Assembly: GCA_946405145.1 (NCBI GenBank)
Contig: CAMJGE010000012.1
Coordinates: 1-57,421 of the forward strand
Direction of reading: 5' to 3'
Origin: an uncultured Prevotella sp.
GTDB taxonomy: Bacteria > Bacteroidota > Bacteroidia > Bacteroidales > Bacteroidaceae
Length of the DNA: 57,421 bases
Position numbers and translations under genes: made by a program. Every line of letters begins with the position of its first letter. The stretch's first letter is position 1. Below, in pieces: positions 51,260 through 57,421 of the stretch. Under the pieces are notes generated by a model. That model was given only the letters and a program-made list of their open reading frames with translations. It made no database searches and was not told the origin of the DNA.

Positions 51260-52621
51260 TTATTTCGCATTTTCATCATGTTCGTCATGAGCGCTCATGT
51301 TCTTGATAAACAGATTGACAAGATGCTTCGTGATAAAGGTATTCCTGACGGCATGGCGAGCCTTGTCTGCTAATGAGTTCTTGTCGCCGGATGGATTAGC
51401 CGCCTCTGCCTCAGCTGCTGCCACTTCCTTCTCGCGCTTGTCAATCTTGGCACGCAGACTTTCCGAAGCGTGATTATAAAGGAACGTATAGCACGGTATG
51501 GCAGCCTTCATAATATAAGGTGTGAGGAAGGTGGTTACCACACTGGATGCCACGATGATAGGATAGACGATAGGATTGAGAACGCCCAGGGTGGCACCCA
51601 GTCCGGCGATGATGAACGAGAACTCGCCGATCTGGACGAACGAGAAGCTGGTAAGCATCGAGTCGCGCATCGTCTGACCACCCCACCAGCAACCCAAGGT
51701 GCCGAAGAGAATCATTCCGATGACAATCACCAGACTGACATAGACGATGCTCATCCAGTATTCTGCCAGTGAAGCCGGATTGATCAGCATACCCACGGAG
51801 ATGAAGAAGATAGCGGCAAACACGTTCTTCAGCGGTGTCATCAGTTTCTCGATACGGTGCGACTCTACGGTCTCTGCAAGGATGGAACCCATCACGAAAG
51901 CACCGAGGGCGCTGCTGAACCCTGCTTCCTCTGCCGTCAGCACCATACCCAGGCACAGACCCAGAGCGAGGATGATCAGTGTCTCGTCGTTCAGATGTTT
52001 CTTCACCTTGCGTATCAGTGTCGGGATAATCAGTATGCCGCATACGAACCAAGCCACAAGCGTAACGATCAGATCGACTACCTTGCTTGCCAGCTCGGCT
52101 CCCTCGAACTGATGGCGGATGGCAATACTCGAGAGCAGTACCATCAGTACCACAGCCACCACGTCCTCAACGATCAGGATGCTGGTAGCTCCCTTCACGA
52201 AACGCTCCTTACTCAGCCCCGCCTCGTCGATAGCCTTCATCACGATAGTGGTACTCGACATACAAAGCATACCTGCCAGGAACAGGGAGTTTACCATGTC
52301 GAATTTAGCGTCCCAACCCACGAGATAGCCGAAGAGCATCATGCCCGCGATAATTGTCAATGCGCCGATTGCTGCCACCTTACCGCTGCTGATAAGGTTC
52401 TTCAGGCGGAACTCCAGACCGATGCAGAACAACACGAACAGCACGCCGATGTCGCCCCATTGCTTCACGTTGTCGGGGTTCACGAGGCTCTTGCCAAACA
52501 GATAAGGACCTACCAGGACACCTGCTACGATATAGCCCAGCACCACAGGCTGTTTCAAGAACTTAAACAGAATACTGACTACAGCTGCCGTAATCATCAA
52601 AACGTATAAATCTTGTACCAT
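51260..52621 (-). CDS. CPA2-family monovalent cation:proton antiporter
   Basis: 453 residues with about 12 membrane segments. The pattern GYIVAGVLVGPYLFG, VLFCIGLEF, SSTTIVMKAIDEAG and LIVEDVVAVVLM (essential aspartate region) marks the KefB/CPA2 family. It ends in a charged tail (IDKREKEVAAAEAEAA, HDEHDENAK) and lacks the NAD-binding TrkA-N domain of true Kef channels. The direction of transport and the ion (Na+ or K+) are not determined by sequence. It is on the same strand and 79 bp upstream of the spike gene, but a separate promoter lies between. Confidence 0.9.
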   Translation of the reverse strand: MVQDLYVLMITAAVVSILFKFLKQPVVLGYIVAGVLVGPYLFGKSLVNPDNVKQWGDIGVLFVLFCIGLEFRLKNLISSGKVAAIGALTIIAGMMLFGYLVGWDAKFDMVNSLFLAGMLCMSSTTIVMKAIDEAGLSKERFVKGATSILIVEDVVAVVLMVLLSSIAIRHQFEGAELASKVVDLIVTLVAWFVCGILIIPTLIRKVKKHLNDETLIILALGLCLGMVLTAEEAGFSSALGAFVMGSILAETVESHRIEKLMTPLKNVFAAIFFISVGMLINPASLAEYWMSIVYVSLVIVIGMILFGTLGCWWGGQTMRDSMLTSFSFVQIGEFSFIIAGLGATLGVLNPIVYPIIVASSVVTTFLTPYIMKAAIPCYTFLYNHASESLRAKIDKREKEVAAAEAEAANPSGDKNSLADKARHAVRNTFITKHLVNLFIKNMSAHDEHDENAK

Positions 52622-52799
52622 ATTTAATAATTTTATAGAATAGGCTTAACGTGGTATCAATCACATGGAGACAGTCCCCGTGTGAGGTTACGGCTACAAA
52701 GGTATGAAATTTTAGCCAAACAGCCAAATATTTGCTTCTTTTTTTTCTGCGCCACCTCGTAGGTTGAAACGACCAAAAGGGATAGAAGCTGCAACGTTT

Positions 52800-52860
52800 G
52801 TTTCAGAATTAGCAAAACGAGTTTCAAAATCAGCAAAATCGTTTCAAAATCAGCAAAAAT
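52800..52860. repeat. Three 20-bp tandem repeats GTTTCAAAATCAGCAAAA
   Basis: Units at 52800-52820, 52821-52840 and 52841-52860, the first with two changes. They lie in the 343-bp gap between the divergent antiporter and lipoprotein genes; the rest of this gap shows only AT-rich sequence and the -7 box at 52906. Confidence 0.75.
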
Positions 52861-52905
52861 TTGCTTTTTGTTGCCTCAAAGCATGGTTATTTAAGAAAAT
52901 TCACT

Positions 52906-52913
52906 TATCTTTG
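52906..52913 (+). promoter_or_regulatory. -7 box of the Asp-rich lipoprotein gene
   Basis: TATCTTTG 51 bp before the ATG; no matching -33 TTTG. The three tandem repeats end 45 bp upstream and may bind a regulator. Confidence 0.5.
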
Positions 52914-52964
52914 CGGAAGATTACTTTAATAATATAATATTGTTTAATTTAAAAACTATCTAAC

Positions 52965-54884
52965 ATGAGAATTCTAAAGAAATGGATGTTTGCCGCCATC
53001 CTTGCTTGCGGCGTAATGACAGTGCCTACCTCTTGTACAGTCAATGATGACAATCCTTCATCGTCATCATCAAGAGATATTCCAGAGGGCGCTGACCCCA
53101 AAGACTTTAAGCCTTCTGACGTCAGCGTGGCCCTGTTAGGCTCGCTGGGTTCCTATGCCGATGAGGAAGTGGTCAGATACTGGTTTACAGATGTAAATGC
53201 CCAGGTAACTGACAAAACGATGGTGGTGGTTACCAATGAGATTAATGAAAGCAATAAGCCTGCCATCGCTGAAGTGCTGAAGCGCTATGGTCTGTTGCTG
53301 GTTGTTGATCCCACAGAGGATAATGTGAAGAAGTATGCCGAAGAACTGGGTATCGACCCCGATGCGGATTATTCGAAGCTGGATTTGATCGGTCTCTCAG
53401 GTTTTGGTGATCAGTTCCTCAGCTATGGAGAAGATAAAGAATCATCTGATATTGCCCCCACTTATATCGCATCAGATGAAATTTGGGATACTGCTCCGCA
53501 GGAATTTATGGGTATGTATAGATTCGCTCTGTGGCTTGATAAGGTAGAGGCCAAATTCAAGGAATACCAGGATTATTATGCCGAGTTTTATGCTGATGAC
53601 GATGATGATGACGATGATGATGATGCAGCAGGAACCAGAGGAGAGGCAGAAAGTGCAGGAACGAGGGGTGACAATGTTGTCTCTGCAATGTTACATCTTG
53701 CCAACATGCCTAAAATTGACAGAAGCATCAATCTGCAATGGACAAAAAATCTTGGAAGTTACGATAATGCAGCTTACGATAGGGACTATGAAGATTGTAC
53801 CTTCAGTGCATCTTGTGACTACCGCTTGATTCCAATGTATAAGTATCCGGTTTCATCAGCAGATCCTGGTGGCGACTACTATATCGTAGAGACAACGGCG
53901 AGCTGGAACTGCCAAAGCACTTTGAGGCCTTGGCATCAAAACAAGCACAGCATCACCAATCGCGACAGCTGGTGCTTCTTCCCACATCAGTGCCATTTGT
54001 ATAGCAAGGCTATTCCTACCAAGGGCGATTATCAGATCAATGTGTTACCTGGCGATGGTGCTCTTTTTCCAGAGAATCCGGATCACGATACGGACGTAGA
54101 AGATAAACGCTCGTTCAGCCTTGAGGGTAATGTGTCTGCCGGTGGTAGTGGCAGTGTTGACCCGACTGGATTCTCTGCAGAGGGTAATATTGATGCAAGT
54201 CTTGGCTTTGGTGCTGAATGGTCTAAGGATCAGTTCTACAAGGTGTCACACATCAATATCAATCAGTACAAAAATAATGGCGGTGTTGGTCATACCATTA
54301 GTGTACCTCATGATTACCGTCCTGTCAAGGAGAGTTCTCATAACCCGACCATCTATAGTCCTAAGGGCGTGAATTACTCTACTTCACTCAATACGCCTCA
54401 GAGCTGGATTTGGAAGGTTACCGGAACTAAGATGGACACAGCTGATGCACCCTTCGAGTTGGAGTTCCATGCTGAGCCCGAAGTTGGTTGGTACAGCTAT
54501 TTCATTGCAGGATCTAGTTTGGATTGTGAAACCCACACTTCTTCAAATTCACGCAAGATTAAGATTCCTGCTCCCTTCCGTATGAATATCGGCTACATCA
54601 AGCTGATTAACAACGGTGATAAGGATGGTAACCAGCTTCATCTCTTTAGGGTTAAGTGCATTCATTCAGACACCCAGAAGGTTGCTTATAAGAAGAATAG
54701 CACTGACCTCGAATCTGGTAAGGAACTTATCTTGGCTCTGCCAGCAAACAAGGAATATGATGTTGAGATCTGGATGGGTAAGACCTGGAACGATAAGAAG
54801 AAGTATGTTCTGAAGGGCTGGGAAGCTGAGAGCTATGCAAAGGTTGATGAAGTTAAGACTTCTATTTTCTCACCTGCAAACTAA
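52965..54884 (+). CDS. Asp-rich lipoprotein, possible leukocidin-like pore-forming protein
   Basis: 639 residues. Lipoprotein signal peptide MRILKKWMFAAILACGVMTV with lipobox PTSC (Cys24), then a Ser/Asp linker. Residues 40-205 form a mixed domain unlike families I know. A run of ten aspartates (211-220; bases 53595-53624) and a duplicated AGTRG motif separate it from the C-terminal domain. That domain has paired strands (TFSASCDYRLIPMYKYPVS, YIVETTASWN) and a glycine/serine-rich amphipathic stretch (SFSLEGNVSAGGSGSVDPTG to ASLGFGAEWSKDQFYKV) reminiscent of the stem of leukocidin-type beta-barrel toxins. The toxin reading is tentative; a structural surface lipoprotein is equally possible. Monocistronic with its own terminator. 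Confidence 0.8.
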   Translation: MRILKKWMFAAILACGVMTVPTSCTVNDDNPSSSSSRDIPEGADPKDFKPSDVSVALLGSLGSYADEEVVRYWFTDVNAQVTDKTMVVVTNEINESNKPAIAEVLKRYGLLLVVDPTEDNVKKYAEELGIDPDADYSKLDLIGLSGFGDQFLSYGEDKESSDIAPTYIASDEIWDTAPQEFMGMYRFALWLDKVEAKFKEYQDYYAEFYADDDDDDDDDDAAGTRGEAESAGTRGDNVVSAMLHLANMPKIDRSINLQWTKNLGSYDNAAYDRDYEDCTFSASCDYRLIPMYKYPVSSADPGGDYYIVETTASWNCQSTLRPWHQNKHSITNRDSWCFFPHQCHLYSKAIPTKGDYQINVLPGDGALFPENPDHDTDVEDKRSFSLEGNVSAGGSGSVDPTGFSAEGNIDASLGFGAEWSKDQFYKVSHININQYKNNGGVGHTISVPHDYRPVKESSHNPTIYSPKGVNYSTSLNTPQSWIWKVTGTKMDTADAPFELEFHAEPEVGWYSYFIAGSSLDCETHTSSNSRKIKIPAPFRMNIGYIKLINNGDKDGNQLHLFRVKCIHSDTQKVAYKKNSTDLESGKELILALPANKEYDVEIWMGKTWNDKKKYVLKGWEAESYAKVDEVKTSIFSPAN

Positions 54885-54902
54885 TCCTCATTTAATAATC
54901 AG

Positions 54903-54940
54903 CAAAGGTCAGAGCATTCGCCCTGGCCTTTGTTTTTTTT
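54903..54940 (+). terminator. Intrinsic terminator of the lipoprotein gene
   Basis: CAAAGGTCAG (54903-54912) pairs with CTGGCCTTTG (54923-54932) with one T.G pair, then eight T's. Confidence 0.9.
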
Positions 54941-54949
54941 GTTCTTTCC

Positions 54950-55369
54950 CTATATCTCCCTACACATCCCCCAGCCGCGGAGCATGGCGAAGTAATCTAA
55001 CGAGTCCGTACCACATTCCTGAATCGCCATCGCCACGCCGAGCATCATCCAGCGGGCAGGCTGATCCGATGGGATGCCGATAGGCTCGTCGGGCGCAATC
55101 CCCGTCAGGCGGCACACGTTCTGGATATACGTCGCAGTGAGATTCTCATTAGGCGGAGCCCACTTGTTGATAATCATCCTGATTGTATAAAGACGGTACT
55201 TATGATAATACGTACGTGTGAGCAGGTAGAACGCAGCGCGCCAACCGTACACAAGGGTTTCAAACTGACAAAATTGTGAATCTGTCTGTTGGACTCGTAA
55301 GCCCTTCCACTGGTCTTTACCCCTGCGGATATTCAGTGGATTATTGTTTCTAATTCCTCTTGGTAACAT
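54950..55369 (-). CDS. Phage structural protein P5-like (putative peptidoglycan-active) protein
   Basis: 139 residues beginning LPRGIRNNNPLNIRRGK, the hallmark of the P5-like family found in phages and Bacteroidota genomes, then FCQFETLVYGWRAAFYLLTR, TIRMIINKWAPPNENLTATY and a C-terminal tail. Some family members are virion lytic or structural proteins; no catalytic proof is visible here. No signal peptide. It starts 5 bp after the stop of the DUF3987-like gene, so both are one transcript. Pairs of this kind recur in Bacteroidales genomes as small mobile-element-like clusters. Confidence 0.8.
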   Translation of the reverse strand: MLPRGIRNNNPLNIRRGKDQWKGLRVQQTDSQFCQFETLVYGWRAAFYLLTRTYYHKYRLYTIRMIINKWAPPNENLTATYIQNVCRLTGIAPDEPIGIPSDQPARWMMLGVAMAIQECGTDSLDYFAMLRGWGMCREI

Positions 55370-55374
55370 AATTT

Positions 55375-57421
55375 CTACTTATTTATAAACTTTGGGGCTT
55401 TCTTAAAACTGTATTCTGTATACTGTATGATATAACCACGATTAATCCATGTTCTGACCATATTCATACAGCGAGACCTTTCATTGCTCATACCTTGTTG
55501 CTGTCTTACCCGCTTGGCATCCTCGACGGTGAATTCATCAGGCAAAAGCTCCAGAAGGTTTCTTGGGCCTCGGGTTCCGATACGTTCTCCGTCATAATTG
55601 GCGCGTTCGATGTCCTCACCGAAGAAAGCCATCTTGCAGTACATATCGTAGTCTAGGCTCCACTTGATAAAGTCCTCGATCGACTTCTCCCACTTCTGAC
55701 CATTGGCGACATACAGCACACAGGCTTTCAGCCAGGCGATCACGATGGCGCGATGCGAGAGGTTCCAATAGGTCTGATCCTGCGACAGGCGCGCGAACTC
55801 GGCACAATCCTCCTGCATCTGCTTCGCCAGCTTGTATGCTTGCGGACAGTCTATCAAGCCTCGGGCATTGGTCAGATTGTCGATGTAAGGCTTCAGCTGC
55901 TCGTCAAACTCAGCATCATACTTGCCATAGATCGGCTGTTCGGCTCCTATCTCCACCTCGGGAATCGTGCAGAAGTTGATACGGCTGATAGGTCCGTCGG
56001 TAAGCACACGACTGAAGAACTTACGCCCTTTCTGAATGGTAGTACAGGCGTTCCAGTTGAACCGGCACTTCGGGCGGGCGGTCACGCTTTGCGTGCCCAC
56101 ACGCGTCTGACCGTATTCGGCCCCTGGGTCAAAGGCGAGACACATCAGCTGGAAATGCTGCTTGCCCGTCTGACCTTTCAGTTGTTCAAAGAGGTCAAGC
56201 TCGTTCAGCTTCACATACACGAAGTGGTCTTCTGCCTCATCCATTCGGGTCACGAGCGCGGGTTTGGTCATATCAGGGTCAATCTGCTGAATCACCAGTC
56301 CTTCAGGTCTTACTAGCTTATCCTTGTTGGCGCCCTTCTTCTGACAGTCCTTCTTCCACTCGTTTTCCCGTCGGGTGTTCTCCTCATCACGGTGTTTGAT
56401 ATCCGCCATGATATGGTTGATGGGCTCATCGATACAGCCTTTACCAGCACCTGTGCCTGCCATCAGACAGTTCATCAGCGTGGCCTCATGCTCCACATTA
56501 TCCGTATAGCAGAAGCGCACTTTGCAGAGGTGCGTACCCAACGGCGGAAACGCGGCGTTAGCCACAGCGGGCTTGTAGATCTCAGGTGAGCGGGATGTCA
56601 GCAGTTCTATCAGCTTGGGCATCTTCTTTGGCATCGGTGGTGGTGAAAGCACCGCTGGCGTCTCAGCCGCCTGATTGCCAAGAGACTTCAACCGCTGACT
56701 GCCCGTAAAGAGCGTTTCCTGCCATTTGGGCAAACGCTGTGTTGGATTGTAGTAATTGGCATAGAACGCTTCCACCAGCTCCTGGATATTCTCATCCTGC
56801 CAATGGTCGGGCATCAGCTCAGCCAGAATGCCGTTTGCCTCCTGTTTGGTAAGCAACTGGGTGACTCCACTCAGAAATACTTTCACCGTTGTATGCCTAC
56901 CGCCTTCATTTAGGAAGTCACTCTTCTCGAGTCCCTTTTCCTTGATCACGCCTTCGGCAATATAACGTGTGCGCTCATCGGCACAGCCTACTGACTTCGG
57001 GCTCTCTGGAGAAGCATCCCGACACTCTTCCGACTGCGATTTTGCAGCAGCTACAGCCTTCTTCGAATCTCCTGTATCCTCCCAGGGCTTATAGTGCTTA
57101 TTGGCTTTCTTAGCCCCTTTCGGCACTTGCTCCTGCCGTTTCTTCTCTCGTTCTTTCAAACGCAGAAACTCAGCTTCACATTCTTCAGCAGTCATCGGCT
57201 CCTCAAAGAGTGCATCATCCAGATAAGGCAGGTCTTCGAGCGATCCACTGGTCGAATACACTACCCTTTGCAAATCCTTGGTATTGGTGTCCATCTCGAT
57301 TTGGAGCTCAGTTGCCACACGTACCTGATTCTCTAAAATCGTAGTGCCAGGAAGACGCTTGCATACCAGATGCCAACCGCCACCAACTGAACGTTCCAGC
57401 ATCATCAAGCCGATAACATCC
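55375..57421 (-). CDS. DUF3987/VirE_N-type primase-helicase-like protein (5' end outside window)
   Basis: At least 680 residues; the frame is open to the window end (codons DVIGL before MMLERSVGGG), so the true start lies outside. The visible N-terminal part (RSVGGGWHLVCKR, TELQIEMDTN) is the end of a BT4734/VirE_N-like domain, then a charged linker, a bundle with a VirE-like SDFLNEGGRHTTVKVFLSG start, and a P-loop domain with MAGTGAGKGCIDEPI and a later HFVYVKLNELDLFEQLKG. This resembles DUF3987 proteins of Bacteroides mobile elements, involved in replication by analogy only. It precedes the P5-like gene by 5 bp and is unrelated in detail to the VapE-like protein at 7826-9976. Confidence 0.8.
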   Translation of the reverse strand, partial: DVIGLMMLERSVGGGWHLVCKRLPGTTILENQVRVATELQIEMDTNTKDLQRVVYSTSGSLEDLPYLDDALFEEPMTAEECEAEFLRLKEREKKRQEQVPKGAKKANKHYKPWEDTGDSKKAVAAAKSQSEECRDASPESPKSVGCADERTRYIAEGVIKEKGLEKSDFLNEGGRHTTVKVFLSGVTQLLTKQEANGILAELMPDHWQDENIQELVEAFYANYYNPTQRLPKWQETLFTGSQRLKSLGNQAAETPAVLSPPPMPKKMPKLIELLTSRSPEIYKPAVANAAFPPLGTHLCKVRFCYTDNVEHEATLMNCLMAGTGAGKGCIDEPINHIMADIKHRDEENTRRENEWKKDCQKKGANKDKLVRPEGLVIQQIDPDMTKPALVTRMDEAEDHFVYVKLNELDLFEQLKGQTGKQHFQLMCLAFDPGAEYGQTRVGTQSVTARPKCRFNWNACTTIQKGRKFFSRVLTDGPISRINFCTIPEVEIGAEQPIYGKYDAEFDEQLKPYIDNLTNARGLIDCPQAYKLAKQMQEDCAEFARLSQDQTYWNLSHRAIVIAWLKACVLYVANGQKWEKSIEDFIKWSLDYDMYCKMAFFGEDIERANYDGERIGTRGPRNLLELLPDEFTVEDAKRVRQQQGMSNERSRCMNMVRTWINRGYIIQYTEYSFKKAPKFINK

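Noticed and set aside
52800..52860. CRISPR array
   Set aside because: Repeats are contiguous without spacers, only three units, and no cas genes are near. The same applies to the A-rich repeats at 26629 and 47009.

Overview
The window looks like a chromosomal segment of a Bacteroidota member, most likely family Prevotellaceae. The signs are SusC/SusD pairs, promoters of the form TTTG-N19/20-TAnnTTTG, A-rich leaders in place of Shine-Dalgarno sites, BT4734-type VapE proteins, DUF4491 and DUF6078 families, and about 50% GC. No species can be named from the sequence alone.

Region 1 (1-22720) is a variable surface-nutrient locus. Three SusC/SusD outer-membrane pairs are present: copy 1 (+, cut by the window start), copy 2 (-) and copy 3 (+). 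Copies 1 and 2 are near-identical in their bodies and face each other as a ~5-kb inverted repeat. Between them lies an accessory islet: a tripartite HipBST-type toxin-antitoxin operon with a palindromic operator, a DUF6078 gene and a VapE/VirE-type ATPase gene diverging from a 413-bp dyad-symmetric control region, and a remnant that looks like the end of a Fic gene. Copies 2 and 3 diverge from an intergenic segment that encodes a tyrosine recombinase. The segment is bounded by a 186-bp inverted repeat (3 mismatches) that runs from the leaders into the susC coding sequences. Only copy 3 has a consensus promoter in the orientation given. This is the architecture of an invertible susC expression switch. 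All three susD genes are followed by the same two-hairpin element.

Region 2 (22745-39465) is housekeeping: a HAD phosphatase, a patatin-like lipase, RNase R, a DUF4491 membrane protein, a seven-gene heme operon (hemN-hemG-hemE-hemAC-hemD-hemB-hemL, from glutamyl-tRNA to protoporphyrin but without ferrochelatase), an SDR epimerase, a PAP2 enzyme, greA, a HIT protein and manC. The heme operon contains a GluTR-HMBS fusion whose HMBS part lacks the domain that normally carries the dipyrromethane cofactor. The HIT and manC genes converge with no gap on a perfect 34-bp palindrome.

Region 3 (39547-52621) holds tRNA-Leu(CAA), a PAP2/beta-barrel outer-membrane protein, a membrane-bound AraC-type regulator, and a compact six-gene operon on the minus strand. 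That operon encodes a giant VgrG-like spike with a coiled coil inserted in its OB fold, a coiled-coil/beta-repeat partner, an unrecognised protein, and a STAS / anti-sigma kinase / PP2C partner-switching trio. I consider it the best candidate for an undescribed system. A CPA2 antiporter follows.

Region 4 (52800-57421) has an Asp-rich lipoprotein with a glycine-rich segment reminiscent of beta-pore-forming toxins, then on the minus strand a DUF3987-type primase/helicase-like protein (cut by the window end) and a phage P5-like lytic protein.
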